From a virus, in IMG/VR virus record IMGVR_UViG_3300022927_000002, positions 1 through 34,975 of that record: a stretch of 34,975 nucleotides of DNA, one strand, 5' to 3'. The position numbers were made by a program, and so were the translations under genes. Positions 23,340 through 29,758 of the stretch are shown here, one piece after another (the first letter of the stretch is position 1; the number at the start of each line of letters is the position of its first letter). The notes below the pieces were generated by a model. That model had not been told where the DNA came from, made no database searches, and saw only the letters and a program-made list of their open reading frames with translations.

Positions 23340-23601
23340 AAATAAATACGAAGCAAACGATATCTATGAATTATCAAATCAATTAAGCCTAGATGACATG
23401 GTTACATTGATTAATTGTTTTTCAAGCAATATCGGTGCATACATAGGAAGTGCTGGAAATCATGTAATTGATTCAGAATTAGATTGGGCTTGTACTAATG
23501 GGCATAGCATACAACTAAATTTGCAGTCTGTTAGTGAATACGAAGATCTTAAAGATTGGAAATTTTTAATGGATGGTTTAAAGAAAAGGAGTAAAAAATG
23601 A
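23332..23601 (+). CDS. Unknown early protein, 89 aa
   Basis: ATG preceded by AAAAGGAG, inside the end of the previous gene. It reads MSKNKYEANDIYELSNQLSL, then DDMVTLINCFSSNIGAYIGS, and ends in a lysine cluster (LKKRSKK). The acidic N-terminal part may form a helix-loop-helix. No recognised domain; function unknown. The stop overlaps the next start by four bases (ATGA). Confidence 0.72.
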   Translation: MSKNKYEANDIYELSNQLSLDDMVTLINCFSSNIGAYIGSAGNHVIDSELDWACTNGHSIQLNLQSVSEYEDLKDWKFLMDGLKKRSKK

Positions 23602-23819
23602 ATCTAACTAAAAAACAAATAATAGAAAAACTTAAAAGCATACAGTATGAAGTTGATAACATCTTTAATGAAAGGGTAGATAGATTTGACATAGAGTTAC
23701 TAGACTTTCACAAAGATCCTGAGCCTGATTATGGTTATATATCACATTTAGGGCATGAGGTTTATGAGGCTCAAAGAGTTCAAAAAGTAATTTTAGAAAT
23801 AATAGGAGAGGAGGACTAA
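23598..23819 (+). CDS. Unknown early protein, 73 aa
   Basis: Third gene of the P2 unit, with AAAAGGAG before its ATG. It begins MNLTKKQIIEKLKSIQYEVD and has an acidic centre (ELLDFHKDPEPDYGYISHLG) and a final helix VQKVILEIIGEED. Possibly a small coiled-coil regulator; no family recognised. The gene ends three bases before the repeat-derived terminator hairpin region at 23.82 kb. Confidence 0.7.
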   Translation: MNLTKKQIIEKLKSIQYEVDNIFNERVDRFDIELLDFHKDPEPDYGYISHLGHEVYEAQRVQKVILEIIGEED

Positions 23820-23821
23820 AT

Positions 23822-23862
23822 TTGCGGTAAAGGTAAATTTGCCTTAAATATAAATTTGCCTT
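23822..23862. repeat. Second cluster of the 17-bp repeat
   Basis: A variant copy (TTGCGGTAAAGGTAAAT), then an exact type A copy, then a partial copy running into the end of the leftward gene at 23862. It marks the convergent junction between the P2 unit and the leftward early genes. Confidence 0.9.
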
Positions 23863-23873
23863 TATCTTTTTTT
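23829..23873 (+). terminator. Repeat-built terminator of the P2 operon
   Basis: AAAGGTAAATTT (23829-23840) pairs with AAATTTGCCTTT (23852-23863) as a 12-bp stem with one G-U pair and an 11-base loop. ATC and seven T (23867-23873) follow. The stem is made from neighbouring 17-bp repeat units, one altered by GCC to GGT, and the U-tract lies inside the last codons of the opposing gene. Confidence 0.7.
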
Positions 23874-24524
23874 CATGTGTCTTAGAAATTGTTTGTGTAA
23901 TTCTTTGTGCAAATTATTCTTAACGACCATTTCTCCAACTTTAAAGAAATCAATAAACTTTCTATGCTTAATGAATGGGGTATAAGCAACCAACAGTTTT
24001 AATCCATCTCTACCTTTAACTCCTTGCCTTTCCCAAATACCATAAACTTTTGATCCTTGACCTTTAGGAACTCCTTGAAAACGAGAGCCTTTTCTTTGTG
24101 AATCAGTAGTTTTATCTATTCTTGATAATAAACCACCCTTTTTAGATAGTTTTACAATATTACCAAATTTGCCTTGTTTAGGTAAACCATCTCTTGTTGG
24201 AGAGGGATAACCTCTATTTCTTGCAGGTTCATCATCTCCACTGTAAATGTAATGTAAGTATTTCGCCGCCCAATCCTTGACTCTTACAGTCATAGCTAAT
24301 TTGCTACTACTTGGTTTAGCAAATTGAGATATAACAACACTTTTAATTGTTTGTGGTCTTGGCTTATCTAATTTATCGTGCAGGTGTGACCTTTCAGCAT
24401 TAACAATTTTTTCGCCAGTATAGTTCATGGCTCTAGCCATAATTTTATTGAAATCTTTTTTGTTTAAACTTCGGTCAAGTTCTTTTCTAACTTGTCTTAG
24501 ATTTGATTTTAAAACTATCCGCAT
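23862..24524 (-). CDS. Unknown basic protein, weakly like lambda minor tail protein Z, 220 aa
   Basis: A very basic protein starting MRIVLKSNLRQVRKELDRSL, with DFNKIMARAMNYTGEKIVNA and LDKPRPQTIKSVVI. This helix arrangement recalls lambda gpZ (tail completion), which has A-x-N-R/Y near its N-terminus and a region of strong basic charge followed by a final helical R-x-x-x-L-x-K end. The middle (RNRGYPSPTRDGLPKQGKFG) is Gly/Lys-rich. It lies far from the head-tail genes and is flanked on both sides by 17-bp repeat copies. Other options are a nucleic-acid-binding protein or an HK97 gp10-like protein. I give the Z assignment low weight. Confidence 0.75.
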   Translation of the reverse strand: MRIVLKSNLRQVRKELDRSLNKKDFNKIMARAMNYTGEKIVNAERSHLHDKLDKPRPQTIKSVVISQFAKPSSSKLAMTVRVKDWAAKYLHYIYSGDDEPARNRGYPSPTRDGLPKQGKFGNIVKLSKKGGLLSRIDKTTDSQRKGSRFQGVPKGQGSKVYGIWERQGVKGRDGLKLLVAYTPFIKHRKFIDFFKVGEMVVKNNLHKELHKQFLRHMKKR

Positions 24525-24531
24525 ATCAAAT

Positions 24532-24553
24532 TTGCCTTAATTATAAATTTGCC
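24532..24553. repeat. Third cluster of the 17-bp repeat
   Basis: One full copy (TTGCCTTAATTATAAAT, one mismatch to type A) plus the first five bases of another, immediately upstream of the ATG at 24524. Read on the minus strand, the AAGG in the repeat sits near that start and may serve as its ribosome site. Confidence 0.85.
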
Positions 24554-24711
24554 CAATGACTTTTTTTATCAAACTTTAAACCATTCTCATTTGCTACTTT
24601 AAGAATAGTCGATTTGCTTCTACCTAAAGACATTACCACCTCGTTTAGCGATTTGCCTTTATCGATTTGCCTTTTAAGTTGCGAAACATCAATTTGCGGT
24701 TTATTGCTCAT
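24541..24711 (-). CDS. Small helix-turn-helix protein, 56 aa
   Basis: ATG at 24711 shares a base with the stop of the DUF3310 gene (TAATG). The protein runs MSNKPQIDVSQLKRQIDKGK then SLNEVVMSLGRSKSTILKVA and NENGLKF. The segment SLNEVVMSLGRSKSTILKVA has the form of a resolvase/homeodomain-type helix-turn-helix (GKSLNEVVMSLGRSKSTI). At 56 residues it is essentially one DNA-binding unit. It may regulate phage promoters or bind the repeats that overlap its own 3' end. The regulatory role is inference. Confidence 0.8.
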   Translation of the reverse strand: MSNKPQIDVSQLKRQIDKGKSLNEVVMSLGRSKSTILKVANENGLKFDKKSHWANL

Positions 24712-24929
24712 TATAAGTTCTTGTAATGTTCTTTTAATTTATTAATATACCAAATTGCTTTCTCTAAGTCTTGAATATTGGCATCTTTATATTTATGCCT
24801 GTGTAGGTACTTAATTGCATTACCCTCAAGATACGAAGGGAAATTTGCACCTAACTGTTGCTTTATGTAGTCGATACATTCCAATTTGCCTTTATTATAA
24901 TGGGGTGGTTTGTTGATGGGATCACTCAT
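24711..24929 (-). CDS. DUF3310-family protein (putative nucleotide kinase-associated), 72 aa
   Basis: ATG at 24929 has AAGGAG with a good spacer and is preferred over an ATG 90 bases upstream, which lies inside the zinc-ribbon gene. The protein carries the full DUF3310 signature: KPPHYNKGKLECIDYIKQQL, then YLEGNAIKYLHRHKYK and DLEKAIWYINKL. This family is widespread in phages, sometimes fused to or annotated as a nucleotide kinase; its biochemical activity is not established. It overlaps the upstream gene by eight bases. Confidence 0.9.
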   Translation of the reverse strand: MSDPINKPPHYNKGKLECIDYIKQQLGANFPSYLEGNAIKYLHRHKYKDANIQDLEKAIWYINKLKEHYKNL

Positions 24930-25077
24930 TTGCTTCTCCTTTTGGTAAGTAAACTTCAATATATGCTTCACATTTAGGGCATGATAAATTCGTGACAATA
25001 TCATATTCTTCATTCTCATCAGCTATATCATGATCTCCACCCCAAATAACCTTAGTTCCACAATGCCAACAAGTCAT
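24922..25077 (-). CDS. Zinc-ribbon micro-protein, 51 aa
   Basis: ATG at 25077 with AAGGAG upstream; the ATG overlaps the previous stop (ATGA). It reads MTCWHCGTKVIWGGDHDIAD ... TNLSCPKCEAYIEVYLPKGE. Cys3/Cys6 and Cys33/Cys36 form two CxxC knuckles, a classical zinc ribbon. Proteins of the form CWHCG...IWGGDHD...LSCPxC are, as I recall, common in marine phages, with unknown function; binding nucleic acid or RNA polymerase is possible. Conserved length and a strong ribosome site argue that this very short gene is real. Confidence 0.88.
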   Translation of the reverse strand: MTCWHCGTKVIWGGDHDIADENEEYDIVTNLSCPKCEAYIEVYLPKGEANE

Positions 25078-25256
25078 TTGCTTCTCCTTACTAATTCATT
25101 CCTACATTTTTGTATGACCTTTTTCTTTGCACTTGGTGATTCAATATAATCATTAAGTTCTGCAATTGTCATACACTTCAAATAATAATGTTCAATACTT
25201 AATTTGCCTGTAGCCCTATCTCTTATCTTGGCACTAGGTTTTAGTTTTATCGGCAT
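25074..25256 (-). CDS. Unknown small basic protein, 60 aa
   Basis: The ATG at 25256 has AGGAG seven bases upstream and gives MPIKLKPSAKIRDRATGKLS; an earlier ATG at 25304 lacks a site and lies inside another gene. The pattern IKLKPSAKxRDRxTGK...HYYLKCMTIAELNDYIES is typical of a small phage protein found in marine and T4-like phages. It is basic with a helical second half. Function unknown; a DNA-associated role is possible. It begins inside the 3' end of the preceding 43-aa gene. Confidence 0.8.
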   Translation of the reverse strand: MPIKLKPSAKIRDRATGKLSIEHYYLKCMTIAELNDYIESPSAKKKVIQKCRNELVRRSK

Positions 25257-25365
25257 CTTTTTTCTCCTTTTTCTTTTTTCCAAATACTTTTTCCCAATTT
25301 GCATCTATCTTCTTAGAATCTTCAGGTCTACGTTTACTACCCTTGCCTCCGTGCCATTTAGTCAT
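25234..25365 (-). CDS. Micro-protein of MTKWHGGKGS type, 43 aa
   Basis: ATG at 25365 inside the last codons of the upstream gene (eight-base overlap). It reads MTKWHGGKGSKRRPEDSKKI, then DANWEKVFGK and a lysine-rich end. The W-H-G-G-K-G-S-x-x-R-P start is a recurrent phage micro-protein signature that I recall from cyanophages and other marine phages; its function is not known. The overlap with the next gene start (23 bases) and the similar arrangement of neighbours support it. Confidence 0.75.
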   Translation of the reverse strand: MTKWHGGKGSKRRPEDSKKIDANWEKVFGKKKKEKKDADKTKT

Positions 25366-25852
25366 AATCTACTCTTTGTATATTTACAGATTTATCCAAT
25401 TTGCTTAAAAGTTCTTTTGCTCTCATAAAATCAGTTGGGATACAACGTAATAATTCTTCAATGCTAAATATCATAATATCTTTTTCTTCTTTGTGTATTA
25501 ATTCTAATACTGGCTTCTCATCATCAGTATCACATACCAATGCAGTCTTTTTATCAAACGTAAAGCATTTTGCATTTGGTTGGATCATAATATATCCACT
25601 TTCTTCACATTTGATATTTAACTGCTCATAAGCTCTCATCATCATTTCCACCATAGCAATTTGCTTTTTAGGGGAGTCTTCTCGTAAAGATGTTTTTAGC
25701 ATTTGCTCTGCTTTAAGAAATTTGATCTCAAAGTCAACGCCTACCATTTTATAGATTCGTTTCCAATTACCCCACTTAACTTGAGTTTCAGCTTCATAAA
25801 TCCTCAACTCTTTTAATTTATCTTTTAAAGATTCTTCTAAATAATTACTCAT
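25358..25852 (-). CDS. Unknown protein, 164 aa
   Basis: It starts MSNYLEESLKDKLKELRIYE, a charged helical region running to about residue 80 (LKTSLREDSPKKQIAMVEMM), then a beta-rich part (YIMIQPNAKCFTFDKKTALV) and an acidic end. An AGGA lies upstream of the ATG at 25852. No domain recognised. It is the first gene after the primase-helicase, separated from it by a 136-base repeat-rich spacer, so it probably belongs to replication or its control. Confidence 0.78.
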   Translation of the reverse strand: MSNYLEESLKDKLKELRIYEAETQVKWGNWKRIYKMVGVDFEIKFLKAEQMLKTSLREDSPKKQIAMVEMMMRAYEQLNIKCEESGYIMIQPNAKCFTFDKKTALVCDTDDEKPVLELIHKEEKDIMIFSIEELLRCIPTDFMRAKELLSKLDKSVNIQRVDYD

Positions 25853-25880
25853 ATTTTATATCCTGTGTTATGTGTGTACA

Positions 25881-25983
25881 TCTAAGTGTGTATCTGTGTA
25901 GTCCTTACGGACTACTACACACACACACACTTATATAATGTACCGCTACACACTTACACACTTGTTTACACACTTACACACTT
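25881..25983. repeat. CA/TG-rich intergenic block with direct repeats and a hairpin
   Basis: Two copies of TACACACTTACACACTT (25947-25963 and 25967-25983, 20-bp period), a run of ACACACACACAC near 25917-25930, further AAGTGTGTA words on the left in the opposite orientation, and a perfect 7-bp stem hairpin GTAGTCC-TTAC-GGACTAC (25898-25915). It lies between the primase-helicase and the next gene. Candidates: origin iterons, operator or Z-DNA-prone element. Confidence 0.85.
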
Positions 25984-25988
25984 TAACA

Positions 25989-27962
25989 TTATAATAGCTC
26001 ATAATCTTCATAAGGTCTGAACTCAACTAGCCTGTAACCCTGCTTGGTTGTCGCATTTTTGTCTCTTGTAGCATGAACTATGATTCCAGCTTTTTCTAAC
26101 CTTGCAAAAGCATTATTTGTGTTATCTCTACCAATTTCCTTACCACTTCCGTTAAAAACAGCATGATGCCCAAAAGTAGAGTGTGTAAACCATTTTTCTT
26201 CAGGTTTTTCCTCATCTAGTGCTAATGAGTACATTAAACCTGCTATCTTTTTATCTACTATGTGATCTATTTTTGATTGTGATTCCTCATCAGATTCAAT
26301 CTCTGCATCAGTCTCAATTAATAATCCTGAAGTTACATCAAGACCTTCACCAACTAAATGCTCCTCATGGAATACAAAGTTTTTCTCTGCCATACCCATT
26401 CCGTCTTTATTCTTAGTTTGCTTCATCTTGACAAACATTTGCTCTGCACTATCAACAGTCTTATCTTTTCTCTCAACTAAGAACTCACCATCAATAGAAG
26501 CATCAAGAACAGAACTACCTCTAGCTCTTCCTTTATTCCCTCTACCTGTATGATGAACAAGCAATACTGTACAATCAAAATCATGTATCAATTGGTCTGC
26601 GGCTTTGACAAACTTATTAACCTCTTGAGCTGAATTCTCATCACCACTAAAGTTACGCTGAAACGTATCAAAGATAATTAAACCGATTTGCCCTACTTCT
26701 TGTTTAAGCAAATTAATCTCATCTTCTAACTTCTGATACTCTTCAGGCTCGTTAATCCTTGAACCTCTGTTAGATAAAAACAATGGTGCTTCTTTTAAAC
26801 TACCGCCATGTTTGCTTTGGTTATAAGCAGCCAATCTCCTACGAATTCCTGCAACTCCCTCACCTGCAAGATAGACTACTGGTGCTTTTTTTGCATTATG
26901 TCCATAGAAATCACTACCTCTTGCTACTGCACAAGCCATAGCTATCGCGATAAACGATTTGCCTGATTTCGGCTCACCAAACACTGTTATAAGTCTTTGT
27001 GTTTCAAAAACATCTGTTATAAGCCAATCAGGATTCGTTACCTGCGATAAAACAATATCGGCTCTCTGAAAGCGTAACGCACCTTTAGGTAGCTTTTCTT
27101 TTTGTCCTTTGACAAAGTTAATAAAGTCATCTGCTGATTTAAAATAACCCCTCTGATAAGCATCATAAAGATCATCTTTATCATTAAAATCTTTTGGTGG
27201 CTGTATAATCCTAATTGATTTGCATCCTTCTTTTCTAAGATGTTCAGCTAGTTCTTCTGCACAATTCTTACCTGCTTTATCATTATCAGGAAATATCCAT
27301 ACTTCTCTATCTAATACAGGCTTCCAGTCTGCTTTCTTCCAACTATTGACTCCACCATGCCAAGTACAAGAATCAAGCGTATCTCCTATTATTGCCTCAC
27401 AGCCCTTCAGAGCCTTCTCACCTTCATTTACTACGATTGGCTTGGTAGGGTACTTATCCGTATAGTAAATTGGCATGAGAGGGCTCTCAGGACGTTTTAG
27501 ATGCCATAAACCATCAGCACCTAATGTAAATGGTGCATATTTCTGTTTAATGGCATGACCTTCAGGGAATCTAAGAACAATAAAATTATTGCTATATTTA
27601 AGACTGACGATTGACTGTTTGTATAAGTCAATCATTTGATCTCTATTGAATGACCTAGCATTACTTGTGGTTTCACTTTTAGGGGGGTTAAAACCACTTA
27701 ATAAGGAGTCATTTGAATGTAATGCTAAGTCATAACCAAACTGTTTTAAAACTGTATTTATATCTTGATTTAAGTGTTTTATTAAATCAATTACACCACC
27801 ACCGACTCCTGCCTCGTGATCGTAAAATGTACCCTCTTTTTTATTAAGAACCATTGAACCCTTGTTACCCCATCTAAGCTCGTTAGATGAGGTCTTGCTG
27901 GGTTCTCCTAGTAGTTGCTTGGCAACTTCAGGAGCTATTCTTATCCAATCTATCTGTTGCAT
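25989..27962 (-). CDS. Toprim / RecA-fold primase-helicase (RepA-like ATPase), 657 aa
   Basis: The N-terminal 70 residues resemble a primase zinc domain without its cysteines (TFYDHEAGVGGGVIDLI). The Toprim domain has Glu180 in VVNEGEKALKG and Asp226-x-Asp228 in WIFPDNDKAGKN. The helicase-like ATPase has Walker A GEPKSGKS (329-336), Walker B GLIIFDTFQ (431-432) and VLLVHHTGRGNKGRARGSS near 468, as in RepA/DnaB-type hexameric helicases and KaiC-like ATPases. The C-terminal 60 residues may be a winged helix (NNAFARLEKAGIIVHATRDK). It should unwind the phage origin and prime synthesis; without zinc ligands, primer synthesis is uncertain. The start overlaps the upstream stop (TGATG). Confidence 0.88.
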   Translation of the reverse strand: MQQIDWIRIAPEVAKQLLGEPSKTSSNELRWGNKGSMVLNKKEGTFYDHEAGVGGGVIDLIKHLNQDINTVLKQFGYDLALHSNDSLLSGFNPPKSETTSNARSFNRDQMIDLYKQSIVSLKYSNNFIVLRFPEGHAIKQKYAPFTLGADGLWHLKRPESPLMPIYYTDKYPTKPIVVNEGEKALKGCEAIIGDTLDSCTWHGGVNSWKKADWKPVLDREVWIFPDNDKAGKNCAEELAEHLRKEGCKSIRIIQPPKDFNDKDDLYDAYQRGYFKSADDFINFVKGQKEKLPKGALRFQRADIVLSQVTNPDWLITDVFETQRLITVFGEPKSGKSFIAIAMACAVARGSDFYGHNAKKAPVVYLAGEGVAGIRRRLAAYNQSKHGGSLKEAPLFLSNRGSRINEPEEYQKLEDEINLLKQEVGQIGLIIFDTFQRNFSGDENSAQEVNKFVKAADQLIHDFDCTVLLVHHTGRGNKGRARGSSVLDASIDGEFLVERKDKTVDSAEQMFVKMKQTKNKDGMGMAEKNFVFHEEHLVGEGLDVTSGLLIETDAEIESDEESQSKIDHIVDKKIAGLMYSLALDEEKPEEKWFTHSTFGHHAVFNGSGKEIGRDNTNNAFARLEKAGIIVHATRDKNATTKQGYRLVEFRPYEDYELL

Positions 27963-28582
27963 CAGAATGGTATATCGTCATCAGTTAATTCATTCTGACT
28001 TACCATCTCTGCTACTTTATCAGCAAGACCTTCGTTTGGACTTTTAAATCCATCATCTTCTGAAGTATCACCATCATTATCATAGAAAGGTGGTATTTCA
28101 AAACCATCAAATCTAGGTGCAAATTTATTGAATTTAAAATCAAGTTCAGATGATCTACCAATTCCTACCTGTATTTCTTTTGAGCCTAAATACTCAACTA
28201 CAGGCAAAGAACCGCTATTTGCATCCATTTGATTCCAAAAGCCAGTTAGTATCTTATTAAAAGCACTTGATTCAGCATAAGTGAATCTACTCCAAATAAG
28301 TGCGTGTTCATGTCCAAAAGGCATAACTACACAACTAAAGGCTCTTTTCCAATCATCAGCAGGCTTTGGTGATGCTTGACCAAATTTGCTGTCCCATTGA
28401 TACTGATATTCACCAGCATAACGACCCCAGCCTGACTTAAATGTTGCAGGGTCTAACTGCAAATATTTAATATCAATTGGTGTTTTACCATTAACAAAGA
28501 ACTTCTGATCTGCTGTTTTAAAAGCAAGATAATAGTCTTTGCTGTCTCCATTGGAATTTGACATTCCGCCTAATATATCCAT
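27962..28582 (-). CDS. Probable single-stranded-DNA-binding protein with SSB-like tail, 206 aa
   Basis: The protein ends NELTDDDIPF: the acidic-IPF tip is the hallmark of SSB tails that recruit host replication and repair proteins. The body is beta-rich with many aromatic residues (GWGRYAGEYQYQWDSKFGQA; CVVMPFGHEHALIWSRFTYA), fitting an OB-like ssDNA-binding core, though it is not a standard bacterial SSB. Residues 155-195 form an acidic linker (PPFYDNDGDTSEDDGF). It has AGGAG before its ATG and is coupled by one base to the primase-helicase, as expected for a replisome pair. The role is inferred from tail and context. Confidence 0.75.
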   Translation of the reverse strand: MDILGGMSNSNGDSKDYYLAFKTADQKFFVNGKTPIDIKYLQLDPATFKSGWGRYAGEYQYQWDSKFGQASPKPADDWKRAFSCVVMPFGHEHALIWSRFTYAESSAFNKILTGFWNQMDANSGSLPVVEYLGSKEIQVGIGRSSELDFKFNKFAPRFDGFEIPPFYDNDGDTSEDDGFKSPNEGLADKVAEMVSQNELTDDDIPF

Positions 28583-28596
28583 ATACTCTCCTATGG

Positions 28597-28806
28597 TTAA
28601 TGTATTGTTTTCTCAATACTGTTTAAGTAATCAGTTTCAAGTTGGGTGTAACACCTTTCCTTAAAACTTTCATAATCCTCGTCATTTATTATTCCGAGAA
28701 ATTCACAAGCACTTTGTATTTTGTCATAGGCAAACCTACAATAATCCTCAAAGTCCTGCTCAAGCAGGTAGCTGTTTAAATCCATCTGCCTTTTGTATGA
28801 TTTCAT
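28597..28806 (-). CDS. Unknown small acidic protein, 69 aa
   Basis: It begins MKSYKRQMDLNSYLLEQDFE; an internal ATG at 28785 (MDLNSYLL) with AAGG upstream is an equally good start. The gene overlaps the resolvase-like gene by 47 (or 26) bases. The protein is predicted helical and acidic (EDYCRFAYDKIQSACEFLGI, then NDEDYESFKERCYTQLETDY). No family recognised. Confidence 0.65.
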   Translation of the reverse strand: MKSYKRQMDLNSYLLEQDFEDYCRFAYDKIQSACEFLGIINDEDYESFKERCYTQLETDYLNSIEKTIH

Positions 28807-29194
28807 CTAGCCTTTCGCATATATCTGATAATGGACACATATATGCACATTGCCAGTTGGGTTGTTCAAATTGATTAAAAAGCCATAAAGGCACAACACA
28901 CATGATACTTCTCCTATCGAATTTATATATCAATATAGGAATCAAGTCATCACCAGCACTCTCTATTGCTTGTTGCCACCATGCGTTCTTATAAACATTC
29001 TGATTGCCATTGTTCTTATATCTTTTACACTCAATAGCAAAGTTCCTGAAATAAATGTCAGCCATTCCTCTAGTCTGATATTGGTCTAAATTTCTTTTTA
29101 CTCTTTCATCTAAACCTTTTTCTTCTAATACAATATTAAGTTTATTGACTATTAATCTCTCAAATGCTGCACCTTTATTTCTTGCGTTTACCAT
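28760..29194 (-). CDS. PD-(D/E)XK nuclease, Holliday-junction-resolvase-like, 144 aa
   Basis: The start NKGAAFERLIVNKLN and the core QTRGMADIYFRNFAIECKRY give Glu12, Asp46, Glu55 and Lys57, the E...D...E-x-K set of the archaeal Hjc-like / phage resolvase group of PD-(D/E)XK nucleases. It probably cuts branched recombination or replication intermediates before packaging. The C-terminus is less typical (SIMCVVPLWLFNQFEQPNWQ). The ATG overlaps the stop of a 35-residue membrane protein by one base (TAATG). Confidence 0.78.
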   Translation of the reverse strand: MVNARNKGAAFERLIVNKLNIVLEEKGLDERVKRNLDQYQTRGMADIYFRNFAIECKRYKNNGNQNVYKNAWWQQAIESAGDDLIPILIYKFDRRSIMCVVPLWLFNQFEQPNWQCAYMCPLSDICERLDEIIQKADGFKQLPA

Positions 29195-29301
29195 TAATCT
29201 AACTCATTTAAAATATATACTGCTGCTATCACACTTATAATCGCACCAATAAAAACCAATCCAAATATTCCTGCAATAAAATATAATATCCAATCAAGCA
29301 T
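29194..29301 (-). CDS. Small single-pass membrane protein, 35 aa
   Basis: ATG at 29301. The sequence MLDWILYFIAGIFGLVFIGA then IISVIAAVYILNELD is almost wholly a transmembrane helix. It overlaps the upstream 54-aa gene by eight bases and the downstream nuclease gene by one, which supports translation. Function unknown; similar tiny membrane proteins are common between phage early genes. Confidence 0.65.
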   Translation of the reverse strand: MLDWILYFIAGIFGLVFIGAIISVIAAVYILNELD

Positions 29302-29458
29302 CGAATCTTGTCCTTACTATCTTGCCACTCATGTATTGTATTTCTCTATAATGCTCTCCAGCACCTTTTTGAAAATAGTAATACTTTATTTGCTTATCTA
29401 ACTTTTCTTGCTCTAATTCTTTTCTACGCTTCTCAACTGCTGCTTTATTTTGACCCAT
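29294..29458 (-). CDS. Unknown basic micro-protein, 54 aa
   Basis: ATG at 29458, overlapping the end of the preceding ribbon-helix-helix candidate by 14 bases. It reads MGQNKAAVEKRRKELEQEKL, a highly charged helix, then DKQIKYYYFQKGAGEHYREI and a basic end. Possibly a nucleic-acid-binding or coiled-coil peptide. No family recognised; support comes from the overlap pattern, which repeats along this stretch. Confidence 0.6.
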   Translation of the reverse strand: MGQNKAAVEKRRKELEQEKLDKQIKYYYFQKGAGEHYREIQYMSGKIVRTRFDA

Positions 29459-29609
29459 TTTTCTTACTCTCTTTATAAGAAACCATGCCTAGCTTTAAGA
29501 CCATTTGCGTTGCAGTCTCAATATTCATGTTGTTTTTGATTGCGAATATCTTGATCTCTTTATGTAGATCATCCGATATCCAAAGTGCTTTTTTTATTTT
29601 TTCGTCCAT
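29445..29609 (-). CDS. Candidate ribbon-helix-helix regulator, 54 aa
   Basis: ATG at 29609 with AAAGGAGAG upstream. The protein reads MDEKIKKALWISDDLHKEIK then IFAIKNNMNIETATQMVLKL. The pattern (short basic strand KKALWI, helix SDDLHKEIKIFAIKNNM, turn, helix IETATQMVLKL) fits an Arc/CopG-type ribbon-helix-helix DNA-binding domain, in which the strand reads the operator. At 54 residues it would act as a dimer. It may be one of the proteins that bind the promoter half-sites or repeats of this phage; no direct evidence. Confidence 0.68.
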   Translation of the reverse strand: MDEKIKKALWISDDLHKEIKIFAIKNNMNIETATQMVLKLGMVSYKESKKNGSK

Positions 29610-29629
29610 TCTGACTCTCCTTTTTAATA

Positions 29630-29740
29630 TTAATATTTATTTTGCAATAAAGCTAGAACTTTATTACCCTCTCTTCCAAAAACCCTTATACTTAGTTCAA
29701 GGGCGTAAGATAAACTCTCCATAAAACTTAATACTCTCAT
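29630..29740 (-). CDS. Possible micro-protein, 36 aa
   Basis: An open frame from ATG 29740 (MRVLSFMESLSYALELSIRV, then FGREGNKVLALLQNKY) fills the gap between the RecE-like gene and the ribbon-helix-helix candidate. A poor ribosome site (AAGGG about 11 bases upstream). It is predicted helical and amphipathic. Included because genes here are otherwise packed without gaps; it could equally be non-coding leader. Confidence 0.4.
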   Translation of the reverse strand: MRVLSFMESLSYALELSIRVFGREGNKVLALLQNKY

Positions 29741-29758
29741 ATATCTATTCGCCCTTTC

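Noticed and set aside
20644-24711. Lysogeny module (integrase, repressor, attachment site)
   Set aside because: I looked for tyrosine and serine recombinase motifs and Cro/C1-type pairs in the divergent region and the accessory island. Only a 56-aa HTH protein is present, which is too little to claim lysogeny.
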